A stretch of DNA of 64,000 nucleotides from CAVQHY01 sp963712465. GTDB taxonomy: Bacteria; Actinomycetota; Thermoleophilia; Gaiellales; Gaiellaceae. A program made the position numbers and the translations under genes. Below the pieces are notes generated by a model. That model worked only from the letters and a program-made list of their open reading frames with translations. It searched no databases and was not told the DNA's origin. Shown here in pieces: positions 1 through 7,433 of this stretch. Position 1 is the first letter of the stretch. Every line of letters begins with the position of its first letter. The stretch covers positions 682,001 to 746,000 of the forward strand of contig CAVQHY010000004.1 in NCBI GenBank assembly GCA_963712465.1, read 5' to 3'.

Positions 1-600
1 GGAGTCCAGCTGGTGGCGGTCGCCAGCGGTGCGCCGGACGGGCTCCGCCTCCGCTACGTCCTTGCCGACGACGTGGTCGTCGTCGACCGGCCTCCGATTC
101 CGGTCGACCGGGTTGCCGGGCGTATCGCCGCTCGAGCCGGCAAGGGTGCGTACGGGCTCGCGGCCGCGATGCCGAGCATCCGGCCCCAGGTCGTCGATCG
201 GATCATCGCGTCGGCAGTCAGGAGAAACGCGCTTGTCGGTGCCGCGGTCTTCCTGCCGGGGGTCGACTTCGCGGCGATGACGGTCACGCAGGCGCAGATG
301 GTGTTACGCATCGCCGCCGCGCATGGCCACCGGCTCGACACGCGCGAGCGCGTCTTCGAGATCCTCGCTGTCGTCGGTGCGGCGTTCGGGTGGAGGGGCG
401 CCGCCCGCCAGCTCGTCTCCCATGTTCCCGGGCCGACGTGGATGTTCAAGGCGGGAGTGGGCGCCGCCGGCACGAAGGCTGTCGGGGAGGCCGCCGCCGC
501 GTACTTCGACGCTCGACCGGCGCCGACCGCCGAGCCCGCCGAGGAGCTCGCCGAGAGTCAGGTCGCCGACCCGCGCGGCACCGTCCGGTCCGGGTCCTAG
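1..600 (+). CDS. DUF697-type membrane-associated protein, probably 5' partial
   Basis: The frame is open from base 1. A GTG at 13 with GGAG at 1-4 could be a start (195 residues), but the content looks like the C-terminal part of a longer protein. Residues about 70-165 (counted from that GTG) show the DUF697 pattern seen behind GTPase domains: an FLPGVD hydrophobic stretch, a VLRIAAAHG segment, then glycine- and alanine-rich helices ending in GEAAAAYF. In that family the domain is thought to pack against membranes. The last 30 residues are acidic and proline-rich, without recognisable fold. A GTPase domain, if present, lies upstream of the window. Family placement is by pattern only. Confidence 0.6.
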   Translation, partial: GVQLVAVASGAPDGLRLRYVLADDVVVVDRPPIPVDRVAGRIAARAGKGAYGLAAAMPSIRPQVVDRIIASAVRRNALVGAAVFLPGVDFAAMTVTQAQMVLRIAAAHGHRLDTRERVFEILAVVGAAFGWRGAARQLVSHVPGPTWMFKAGVGAAGTKAVGEAAAAYFDARPAPTAEPAEELAESQVADPRGTVRSGS

Positions 601-611
601 CCTTCCGGCAT

Positions 612-830
612 ATGGAGTCCGAGATCCCGGAGCGGGAGCCCGGCGAGTCAGCTCTGGAAGTGCTCGCGATCGAGGAGGCGGACGCGTGGTTCGAGTACCT
701 CGAGGTCACGCGCGGACAGCTCGGGTCGGGCCGGTACGCCGAGATCGAGCCCTGGGCGTGGGCCCGGCTCAACCAGCGTCTTCGAGGCGTGCGCCGCAGC
801 CGGGCGAGACTGAATTCGGCCGCCGCATAA
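612..830 (+). CDS. Small hypothetical protein (72 aa)
   Basis: An ATG at 612 opens a 72-residue frame that starts 12 bases after the preceding stop. The product is acidic at the N-terminus and arginine-rich at the C-terminus, with aromatic residues in the middle (WFEYLE, EPWAWARL). It has no membrane segment and no family I recognise. Codon use has the same high G/C third positions as its neighbours, which supports coding. It may be co-transcribed with the DUF697 gene. Confidence 0.5.
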   Translation: MESEIPEREPGESALEVLAIEEADAWFEYLEVTRGQLGSGRYAEIEPWAWARLNQRLRGVRRSRARLNSAAA

Positions 831-855
831 CGAGGGCGCTCGCAGGCCCTGCTGC

Positions 856-861
856 TACGCT
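856..861 (+). promoter_or_regulatory. Putative -10 box (TACGCT) for rne
   Basis: TACGCT fits the TANNNT -10 pattern seen before many genes here. Transcription from it would begin near 868, giving rne a leader of about 120 bases. No clear -35 hexamer is visible. Confidence 0.35.
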
Positions 862-989
862 GCGAACAAGGACGCGCCGTGTGGCGCGCAACACGATGAG
901 ATTTGTGGCAGACACGCTTCGACGCTCCTCGGGAGTCTCTTCCCACCACTGTGTGGAGCTCAGCGTGCGCCCGAAAGGAGACCGTCTAG

Positions 990-3656
990 GTGCCATGGTT
1001 CCGTCGCAAGAACCGTACGGAGGAGTTCAAGCAGGAGGCGGCGCCTGCGGAGGCCGCGCCTCTCGAGGCTCCCCGAGAACCGAAGCCCGAGCCGCCCGCG
1101 GAAGTCGAGACCGGCTCGGAGCCGGCAGCCGAGAGTAGGGCTGCGCCTCGCCGGCGCGGGACGCGCGGCGGACGTGGCAAGAAAAAGCCGGCGGAGACGT
1201 CGGCGGCCGGGCAGCCCGAGGCCCCACCGAAGCCGGCCGCGAAGGAGCCGGCGGCTGCGAAGCAGCCCGCGCGCCAGCGGCGCGAACGCCAGCGGCGAGG
1301 CGCGACGCCGAAGCGCGCGTCGCTCCCGCAGGTGAGAAAGGAGATTCTCGTCTCGGTCGACGTCGGCGAACAGCGCGTCGCCGTGCTCGAGGATGGGAAG
1401 CCCGCCGAGGTCTATCTGGAACGACGCGGGCGCCGCTCGATCGCCGGCGACATCTTCAAAGGCATCGTCGACAACGTCCTCCCGGGAATGGAGGCCTCGT
1501 TTGTCGACATCGGCCTCGAGAAGAACGGCTTTCTCTACGTCGACGAGATCGTCGTCCCGGAGCTCGAGGGGAAGCGCCACAGCCGGCGCATCCAGGATCT
1601 CGTGCAGCGGGGACAGGAGGTGCTGGTCCAGGCGGTCAAGGATCCGATGGGCACGAAGGGCGCACGGCTGACCACCGAGATCTCGCTTCCAGGCCGGTTT
1701 CTCGTCCTGGTTCCGTTCGGCGAGGGGATCGGTGTCTCGCGCAGGCTCGAAGACGACGAGCGGGAGCGCCTGAAGGCGATCTGCAAGGGGCTCGAGCTCC
1801 CCGAGGGCGGCATCATCGTTCGTACGGCGGCCGAGGGCGCGTCGCAGGTGGAGCTCGAAGGCGACCTGGCGCTCCTGCGCAATCTCTGGGATGCGATCCA
1901 GGCCAAGGCGGCCAAGACAAAGGCGCCGGCTCCCGTGTACCAGGAGGCCGAGCTACCGCTTCGGATCGTCCGCGATCTGTTCATCCGGGACTTCGAGCGT
2001 CTGCGCGTGGATCACGCCCAGACGCACCGCCGGATCGAGGGCTACCTCAAGCGCACGTCGCCCGAGCTCGCCGCACGGGTCGAGCTCTACACGGGCGCCG
2101 AGCCTCTGATGGAGGCCTCGGGCGTCGACCAGGCCGTCCGGTCGACGCTCAGCCGGCGCGTCGACCTTCCGTCGGGCGGGTACCTCATCTTCGACTATGC
2201 GGAGGCCTTCACGGTGATCGACGTCAACACCGGCCGATTCGTCGGGGCCAGGGGCAAGGGCACCGGTGCGAGGCTCGAGGACACGATCACGAAGAACAAC
2301 CTGGAGGCTGTCGGCGAGGTCGTCCGCCAGCTTCGCCTCCGCGACATCGGCGGGATCATCGTCATCGACTTCATCGACATGGCGAATCCGAAGAACCGCC
2401 AGCTCGTCGAGGAGGCGCTTCAGACGGAGCTACAGCGCGACCGGACGAAGACCTACGTCGTCGAGATCTCTCCGCTCGGCCTCGTCGAGATGACGCGCCA
2501 AAACGTCACGGACGGTCCGCGCGAGATCCTGACCCGGAAGTGCCCGGTCTGCCTGGGCGACGGCATCGTCGTCTCGCATGAGACGCACGCGATCGACGAC
2601 GAGCGCAGGCTGCGCCGCCTCGTCGAGCGCTCGCCGCACGAGGCGTTCCTGGTCGAGCTGAACGATCACGTGGCCGATCTGCTCGTCGGGCCGGGAGCCT
2701 CGCGGCTCGTCGCGTTCGAGGAGGAGACGGGCAAGCGGATCTGGCTCGTACCAACGCACGGCGTCTCTCTCGACCACCTGGCGGTGCTGGCCGAGGGCTC
2801 GGCCGACGAGGTCGCACCGGACGGTCTGCCGCTCGCTCCCGGACAGGAGCTGATGGTCAAGCTCGAGCCCGGTGACGACGAGAACGCCACGGCACACGTG
2901 GATGGATGCCCGATCGCGGTCGCCGGCGCGGCGGGCAAGGTCGGCAAGCGGATGAAGATCCAGGTCGTGCGGTCGACTCCGACGCGCGCCTACGCTGTCC
3001 TGACCAGCGCGAAGCGCCCGGACACGCCGGTGCTGGCGGAGGACCTGGCCGAGGCGGGGGCGGACGTGCCCAAGCGGGCTCGCAAGGCGCCCGTCGAGCG
3101 TGTGGCGGCGGTCGCACCGGAGGACACCGAGGCGCCCGAGAGCACGGGCGACGTCGTCGAAGCGGTTCCGACCGCCGACGAGGAGAAGCCGAAGAAGAAA
3201 TCGCGCCGTGGCTCTCGCGGCGGGAGGGGCCGAAAGAAGAAGGCGGTCATCGCCGAGGCAGTCGATACGCCCGCCGATACCGTCGTCGCTGATGACGCGG
3301 TCGCGGAGCTCGAGCCGCCGGCGGAGGAGAAGCCCAAGCCCAAGACACGGCGCGGCTCGCGCGGGGGGCGCGGTCGGAAGAAGCCCACGGTGAAGGCGTC
3401 GGCGAACGGCGCCGGTGCGACCGAGCTGGTCGCCGACGCGGTCGACGTTGTCGCCGAGCCGGCCGGCCCGGACGGCGTGCCCGACGCGGAGGACGGCGAC
3501 GGGGCGGCACCGGCGCGAAAGCGCACGCGCCGAGGCTCTCGCGGCGGTCGGGGACGGAAGCGCAAGCCGGCGCCCGAGAACGGCGCCGCGCCGACCGAGG
3601 TGGTCGACGAGGCCTCGACCCCGACCGAGCCGATTGCCGCCGGCGAGGACGCCTAG
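990..3656 (+). CDS. rne: Ribonuclease E/G family endoribonuclease
   Basis: This 888-residue protein is an RNase E/G endonuclease, which initiates mRNA decay and rRNA/tRNA processing. GTG at 990 is preceded by GAAAGGAG at 973-980. Residues 1-110 are low-complexity, basic and acidic. An S1 RNA-binding domain starts near 116, followed by the RNase H-like catalytic core. The two metal-binding aspartates sit in the VIDVNTG and IVIDFIDM motifs, and a CPVC zinc-link follows near residue 515. The C-terminal 200 residues are disordered and carry three copies of a RRGSRGGRGRK motif (near residues 738, 786 and 846), with a related copy near 52. Such scaffolds bind RNA and partner proteins in other RNase E enzymes. 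It is immediately upstream of rplU-rpmA-obgE. Confidence 0.95.
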   Translation: MPWFRRKNRTEEFKQEAAPAEAAPLEAPREPKPEPPAEVETGSEPAAESRAAPRRRGTRGGRGKKKPAETSAAGQPEAPPKPAAKEPAAAKQPARQRRERQRRGATPKRASLPQVRKEILVSVDVGEQRVAVLEDGKPAEVYLERRGRRSIAGDIFKGIVDNVLPGMEASFVDIGLEKNGFLYVDEIVVPELEGKRHSRRIQDLVQRGQEVLVQAVKDPMGTKGARLTTEISLPGRFLVLVPFGEGIGVSRRLEDDERERLKAICKGLELPEGGIIVRTAAEGASQVELEGDLALLRNLWDAIQAKAAKTKAPAPVYQEAELPLRIVRDLFIRDFERLRVDHAQTHRRIEGYLKRTSPELAARVELYTGAEPLMEASGVDQAVRSTLSRRVDLPSGGYLIFDYAEAFTVIDVNTGRFVGARGKGTGARLEDTITKNNLEAVGEVVRQLRLRDIGGIIVIDFIDMANPKNRQLVEEALQTELQRDRTKTYVVEISPLGLVEMTRQNVTDGPREILTRKCPVCLGDGIVVSHETHAIDDERRLRRLVERSPHEAFLVELNDHVADLLVGPGASRLVAFEEETGKRIWLVPTHGVSLDHLAVLAEGSADEVAPDGLPLAPGQELMVKLEPGDDENATAHVDGCPIAVAGAAGKVGKRMKIQVVRSTPTRAYAVLTSAKRPDTPVLAEDLAEAGADVPKRARKAPVERVAAVAPEDTEAPESTGDVVEAVPTADEEKPKKKSRRGSRGGRGRKKKAVIAEAVDTPADTVVADDAVAELEPPAEEKPKPKTRRGSRGGRGRKKPTVKASANGAGATELVADAVDVVAEPAGPDGVPDAEDGDGAAPARKRTRRGSRGGRGRKRKPAPENGAAPTEVVDEASTPTEPIAAGEDA

Positions 3657-3684
3657 ATTCGTCCCGGAAGGACGGAGCACTAGC

Positions 3685-3690
3685 TACACT
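3685..3690 (+). promoter_or_regulatory. Putative -10 box (TACACT) for rplU
   Basis: TACACT fits the TANNNT pattern; transcription would start near 3697, so the rplU mRNA would carry a leader of about 42 bases that begins almost at the hairpin 3702-3720. Confidence 0.4.
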
Positions 3691-3701
3691 TCCCGATCGG
3701 C

Positions 3702-3720
3702 AGCGGGCTTCCGGCCCGCT
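3702..3720 (+). promoter_or_regulatory. Hairpin in the rplU leader
   Basis: AGCGGGC (3702-3708) pairs perfectly with GCCCGCT (3714-3720) around a 5-base loop. A second perfect 8-base repeat, GACGGAGC (3671-3678) and GCTCCGTC (3718-3725), shares bases with its 3' arm. The position fits an autogenous ribosomal-protein leader, but no binding determinant can be named from sequence alone. Confidence 0.4.
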
Positions 3721-3738
3721 CCGTCCACGTCTAGAGCC

Positions 3739-4101
3739 GTGACCTACGCGATCATCACAGTCGGTGCCAGGCAATACCGCGTCCGCGAGGGCGAGCGCCT
3801 GCAGGTCGAGCGACTCCCGATCGAGGAGGGGAAGACCTTCCATCCGGACGTCCTCCTCGTCGGCGGCGACGGCGAGGCGAAGCTCGGAGACGAGTTGAAG
3901 GGCGTTCAGGTGACCGCAAAGGTCTCCGCCCACGTGCTCGGCGAGAAGGTGGTCATCGGCAAGTACAAGAAGCGCACCGGCTACAAGCGCAAGAACGGGC
4001 ACCGTAGCCGGCTCTCGGAGATCGAGATCCAGTCGATCGGCAAGAAGCCCGCTCGCGCTCGGAAGCCGGCCGGGACCGCCGCGAAGGGAGGTGGCGAGTA
4101 G
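3739..4101 (+). CDS. rplU: 50S ribosomal protein L21
   Basis: L21 binds 23S rRNA in the large subunit. The family's N-terminal signature is recognisable (YAIITVGARQYRV), as is the KYKKRTGYKRKNGHRS block near residues 75-90. GTG at 3739 is the only start that matches the family N-terminus; the frame is open far upstream, but that extension overlaps rne and is not L21-like. The product is 120 residues, with about 17 extra basic, alanine-rich residues at the C-terminus beyond the usual length of about 103. The stop abuts the ATG of rpmA, so the two are translationally coupled. Confidence 0.95.
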   Translation: MTYAIITVGARQYRVREGERLQVERLPIEEGKTFHPDVLLVGGDGEAKLGDELKGVQVTAKVSAHVLGEKVVIGKYKKRTGYKRKNGHRSRLSEIEIQSIGKKPARARKPAGTAAKGGGE

Positions 4102-4359
4102 ATGGCCCACAAGAAGGGTCTGGGCTCGTCGAAGAACGGCCGCGACTCCCAGTCGAAGCGGCTCGGCGTCAAGATCTTCGACGGTCAGGACGCGAGGGCG
4201 GGCCAGATCATCGTCCGCCAGCGCGGCACGCGGTTCCGGCCGGGCGCCGGGGCCGGGCTGGGTCGGGATCACACGATCTTCGCCACCCGGGACGGCAGGG
4301 TCGAGTTCACCTCGGGTCACTCGGGGCGCACGATCTCGGTCGTCAGCTCTCAGCCCTAG
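4102..4359 (+). CDS. rpmA: 50S ribosomal protein L27
   Basis: L27 lies near the peptidyl transferase centre. The 85-residue product starts MAHKKGLGSSKNGRDS and contains the conserved GQIIVRQRGTRF and FEGR-like core (TRDGRVEF), with normal length. There is no extended N-terminal leader of the kind that Firmicutes cleave. The ATG directly follows the rplU stop and has AAGGGAGGTG as a ribosome-binding site. The rplU-rpmA-obgE order is the common bacterial one. Confidence 0.97.
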   Translation: MAHKKGLGSSKNGRDSQSKRLGVKIFDGQDARAGQIIVRQRGTRFRPGAGAGLGRDHTIFATRDGRVEFTSGHSGRTISVVSSQP

Positions 4360-4373
4360 ACCGCCCTCCGCCC

Positions 4374-5567
4374 GTGTTCAACGATCGGGCCCGTATCCAG
4401 GTGTCGGGTGGCCGCGGCGGCGACGGTGCGATCAGCTTCCGCCGCGAGAAGTACGTCCCGAAGGGCGGGCCCGACGGCGGAGATGGTGGTCACGGCGGTG
4501 ACGTGACAGTCGTCGCCGACCCGGACCTCCGCGACCTGTCGCTCTACCGGGGAAAGACCCGCTACCAGGCCGGCCGCGGCCGCCACGGGGAAGGCGCCAA
4601 CCGGCGCGGCGCCGACGGCGAGACGATCGAGCTCCGCGTTCCGGTGGGAACTCAGGTCCTCGACGTCGAGGAGAGGCTGCTCGTCGACCTTGCGCACGGG
4701 GACGCGCGCGCGATCGTCGCCCGCGGCGGCGCCGGCGGTCGTGGCAACAGGAGCTTCGCGACGCCGACCCGCCAGGCGCCGCGCCTGGCCGAGGTGGGTG
4801 AGGCGGGCGAGACAGCCGAGCTCGAGCTGCGGCTGAAGCTGCTGGCCGACGGGGCGCTGCTCGGCTTCCCGAACGCGGGCAAGTCCTCACTTCTGCGGCG
4901 GATCTCGAACGCGAAGCCGAAGGTCGCCGACTATCCGTTCACGACGGTCGCCCCCGTGCTCGGCACCGTCGAGGCTCCCGACGGCCGCCAGCTGACGGTG
5001 GCAGACGTGCCGGGGCTGCTCGAGGGGGCCAGCGAAGGGGTCGGCCTGGGCCACGAGTTCCTGGCTCACCTCGAACGCGCGCGCCTGTTTCTCCACGTCA
5101 TCGACGGGACGGAGGACTGCGACGAACGCTTCCGGGCGATCGGCCGGGAGCTGAGCGCGTACGGCGCCGGCCTGGCCGAGCGCCCGCAGATCGTCGTCCT
5201 GAACAAGGCCGATCTCGAGTCCGATCCCGCCTTCGAGGTGCACGATCCACGGATCCTGGGTGTCGTCCGCGTCTCCGCGGTCACCGGCGCGGGCATCGCC
5301 GAGCTCGAGCGCACGCTGTTCGCGCTCATGCCCGCGAAGCCCGCAGTGCCCGCCGACGACCATGACGGGCTGGCCGACCACCTCGTCTACCGACCGCGGC
5401 CCGCCCACCGGCGGCGGTTTCGGATCCTCCGAACGGAACGCGGCTACACCGTGGCCGGCCGCGGCATCGACGTCTCCGACGAGGAGCTGCACGACGCCCT
5501 GGTGGCCGCCGGCGTTCGGCCCGGCGACGAGGTCAGTGTCGGCGACGAGACCTTCGAGTTCGCGTGA
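4374..5567 (+). CDS. obgE: GTPase ObgE/CgtA
   Basis: Obg is an essential GTPase that associates with the 50S subunit. The 397-residue product has the glycine-rich Obg fold at residues 1-155 (many GG turns after VSGGRGGDG), then the G domain. G1 is GFPNAGKS at 164-171, G3 is DVPGL and G4 is NKAD. The last 65 residues form the Obg C-terminal (OCT) domain found in Gram-positive lineages. GTG at 4374 follows rpmA by 14 bases. The stop overlaps the nadD start (GTGA), so the two are coupled. Confidence 0.96.
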   Translation: MFNDRARIQVSGGRGGDGAISFRREKYVPKGGPDGGDGGHGGDVTVVADPDLRDLSLYRGKTRYQAGRGRHGEGANRRGADGETIELRVPVGTQVLDVEERLLVDLAHGDARAIVARGGAGGRGNRSFATPTRQAPRLAEVGEAGETAELELRLKLLADGALLGFPNAGKSSLLRRISNAKPKVADYPFTTVAPVLGTVEAPDGRQLTVADVPGLLEGASEGVGLGHEFLAHLERARLFLHVIDGTEDCDERFRAIGRELSAYGAGLAERPQIVVLNKADLESDPAFEVHDPRILGVVRVSAVTGAGIAELERTLFALMPAKPAVPADDHDGLADHLVYRPRPAHRRRFRILRTERGYTVAGRGIDVSDEELHDALVAAGVRPGDEVSVGDETFEFA

Positions 5568-6148
5568 CCGGTCTACTCGGCGGCGCGTTCGATCCGCCGC
5601 ACAACGGTCATGTCGCGCTCGCGGAGTGTGCGTTGCAGCACTTCTCGCTGGAACGGCTGGTCGTGATGGTGACCGGGGATCCGCCGCACAAGCGGACGAC
5701 AACGGGTCGCTGGGAGCGGTTTGCGCTCGCGCAGGCCGCGTTCGCGGGCCTGCGGAAGATCGAGCTGAGCGCGCACGAGCTCGAGCGGCCAGGGCCGTCC
5801 TTCACCGTCGACACGGTTCGCTGGGCGGCGGGGCTCTGGCCGGACGTCGTCTTCCTCGTCGGAGCGGACGAGTTCGCCGACTTCCTCTCCTGGAAGGATC
5901 CCGACGGCGTGATCGAGGCGGCCCGGCTGGGCGTCGCCACCCGTCCCGGGCATGCGACCGAGCGGCTCGAGGCCGTTCGGGCGTCGCTCGACAGGCCCGA
6001 CCGCGTCGAGTACTTCGAGATTCCCGCGATCCCGATCTCCTCGAGCCAGATCCGATCGCTCGTCGCCCGCGGCGAGCCCGTGGACGAGCTCGTTCCCGGG
6101 CGGGTCGCGCGCGAGATCGAGCGCCTGGGCCTGTACCGGCCGCGTTGA
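5564..6148 (+). CDS. nadD: Nicotinate-nucleotide adenylyltransferase
   Basis: NadD transfers AMP from ATP to nicotinate mononucleotide in NAD synthesis. The 194-residue product begins with the nucleotidyltransferase motif GGAFDPPHNGH (HxGH at the N-terminus) and ends with the ISSSQIR version of the ISSTxxR motif. Length is typical. Its GTG start overlaps the obgE stop by four bases. The next gene, rsfS, is its usual neighbour in bacteria. Confidence 0.94.
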   Translation: MTGLLGGAFDPPHNGHVALAECALQHFSLERLVVMVTGDPPHKRTTTGRWERFALAQAAFAGLRKIELSAHELERPGPSFTVDTVRWAAGLWPDVVFLVGADEFADFLSWKDPDGVIEAARLGVATRPGHATERLEAVRASLDRPDRVEYFEIPAIPISSSQIRSLVARGEPVDELVPGRVAREIERLGLYRPR

Positions 6149-6204
6149 CCGATGTCGCCGCCGACGGCTACTCTGAGCCCAGTCGAACCGGAGATCACGA
6201 CCAC

Positions 6205-6558
6205 CTGACGACCCTCGAACAGGCCCGGCGCATCGCCCACCTCGCCCAGGAGAAGCTGGCGAGGGACGTCGTGATCCTCGACATGCGTCCTGTCTGCTCG
6301 TACACGGACTACTTCGTCATCGCCACGGGGGCGAACGCACGCCAGACGCACGGGATCCTCGACGAGGTGCACGGGCGGATGAAGAAGGAAGACGGGATCC
6401 TGCCGAAGAGCGTGACCGGCCAGCGCGAGGCAACCTGGATCCTCGCCGACTACGTCGACGTCGTCCTCCACGTGTTCACGCCCGAGGCGCGCGACTACTA
6501 CAGGCTCGAGGAGCTCTGGGGCGACGTCCCGTCGGTCGAGCTCGCCGCGGCCGGCTAG
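6205..6558 (+). CDS. rsfS: Ribosome silencing factor RsfS
   Basis: RsfS binds L14 and blocks subunit joining in slow growth. The product (about 117 residues) contains the family core: DVVILDMRPVCSYTDYFVIATG, then GQREATWILADYVDVVLHVF and YYRLEELWGD. Homology begins at TTLEQARRIA, directly after a CTG at 6205 that has GGAG at 6190-6193. The only standard in-frame starter is TTG at 6145, overlapping the nadD stop, and it would add 20 residues unlike the family. I prefer CTG, with moderate certainty. Confidence 0.88.
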   Translation: MTTLEQARRIAHLAQEKLARDVVILDMRPVCSYTDYFVIATGANARQTHGILDEVHGRMKKEDGILPKSVTGQREATWILADYVDVVLHVFTPEARDYYRLEELWGDVPSVELAAAG

Positions 6559-6625
6559 CGCCCTCCGCTCGAGGCAGCCACGAATCGCGGCTTCCGTGAG
6601 CGAAACGGGTTCGAACTCGAGTCTC

Positions 6626-6631
6626 TAGACT
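6626..6631 (+). promoter_or_regulatory. Putative -10 box (TAGACT) for tRNA-Ala
   Basis: TAGACT lies 19 bases before the mature 5' end of tRNA-Ala, leaving room for a short 5' trailer removed by RNase P. Confidence 0.35.
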
Positions 6632-6650
6632 TGACGGCGTTGCAGCTCGC

Positions 6651-6723
6651 GGGGCCATAGCTCAGCTGGGAGAGCGTCTGGCTGGCAGCCAGAAGGTCAC
6701 GGGTTCGAATCCCGTTGGCTCCA
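6651..6723 (+). tRNA. tRNA-Ala (GGC anticodon)
   Basis: The sequence folds into a complete cloverleaf. The acceptor GGGGCCA pairs with TGGCTCC (one G-U), followed by a D arm with GAGC, anticodon loop CTGGCAG with anticodon GGC, and T arm ACGGG-TTCGAAT-CCCGT. The discriminator base is A and CCA is not encoded. It reads GCC codons, which dominate alanine use here. Confidence 0.97.
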
Positions 6724-6764
6724 CCTCAACCCTCGCCGTCTGGACTCCCGTCCGCGTGCCCGGA

Positions 6765-6770
6765 TAGTGT
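6765..6770 (+). promoter_or_regulatory. Putative -10 box (TAGTGT), leaderless start
   Basis: TAGTGT is followed by 7 bases and then the GTG of the peptidoglycan-binding gene, so the mRNA probably starts at or next to the start codon. Confidence 0.4.
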
Positions 6771-6777
6771 CCGTCCG

Positions 6778-7389
6778 GTGAGCCGGCCGCCGGACGAGCC
6801 CGAAGACTTCGGCTTCGACGTCGAGTTCGACTTCGAGACCGACGAGGCGACCGAGGCGACGCCGCCGAAGCGCGGCATGAGACCCGACGTCGGCAGGATC
6901 GGCGACACGATCGCGGGCCTCGCAGGCCGGGGGCCGGAGGGTGTCGATCCCGAGGTGATCCGTCGTCGCCGGATCGGCGCGGTCGTTGGGTTGATCGCTC
7001 TCGTCGCCCTGATCGTCGGCCTCGTGGTGGCGTTCGCGGGCGGCGGTGGTGGGGAGGAGCAAGCCAACCCGCCCGAGCCGATCGGGCCACCCGCGTCCGG
7101 CATCACCACCTCGACGTCGCCGGAGCCGCCGCCGGCGACACCCCCGGCGACGGCTCTGCCGGCGGACACCGTGCTCCGCCCCGGCGACTCGGGCGAGGAG
7201 GTCGTGGCGCTCCAGCAGGCCCTGATCGAGCTCGGCTACGACCCGGGCCAGCCCGACGGCGACTACGGCGCCGCGACCGAGGAGGCGGTGGCCTCCTTCC
7301 AGCAGGATCAGGGCCTCGAGTCCGACGGAGTCGCCGGACCGACGACGATCGAGGCCATCAACACGGCGCTCGCCGAACGTCCCGGGTAA
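6778..7389 (+). CDS. Membrane-anchored peptidoglycan-binding domain protein
   Basis: The 203-residue product has three parts. The first 60 residues are acidic and predicted cytoplasmic. A single hydrophobic helix (about residues 65-90, IGAVVGLIALVALIVGLVV) has positive residues on its N-terminal side, and a proline/threonine linker follows. Residues 135-200 form a PG_binding_1 repeat (LRPGDSGEEVVALQQAL, LGYDPGQPDGDYGAATEEAV, FQQDQGLESDGVAGPTT). This domain usually binds cell-wall peptidoglycan outside the membrane. No catalytic domain is present. GTG at 6778 follows a TANNNT box, and the frame upstream of it overlaps the tRNA. Confidence 0.8.
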   Translation: MSRPPDEPEDFGFDVEFDFETDEATEATPPKRGMRPDVGRIGDTIAGLAGRGPEGVDPEVIRRRRIGAVVGLIALVALIVGLVVAFAGGGGGEEQANPPEPIGPPASGITTSTSPEPPPATPPATALPADTVLRPGDSGEEVVALQQALIELGYDPGQPDGDYGAATEEAVASFQQDQGLESDGVAGPTTIEAINTALAERPG

Positions 7390-7412
7390 CCGCTGTAACA
7401 ATCGGGGGCGCA

Positions 7413-7430
7413 CCCTGTGTCCGAACAGGG
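7413..7430 (+). promoter_or_regulatory. Hairpin covering the ribosome-binding site of the rhodanese-MFS gene
   Basis: CCCTGT (7413-7418) pairs perfectly with ACAGGG (7425-7430) around a 6-base loop. The 3' arm holds the only purine-rich stretch before ATG 7434, so folding would hide the ribosome-binding site. Confidence 0.4.
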
Positions 7431-7433
7431 ATC

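Noticed and set aside
6601..6616. ACGGGTTCGAA before tRNA-Ala resembling a T arm, as an integration remnant
   Set aside because: Only 11 bases match the T arm at 6697-6707, it lies on the 5' side and no integrase or second att copy is present.
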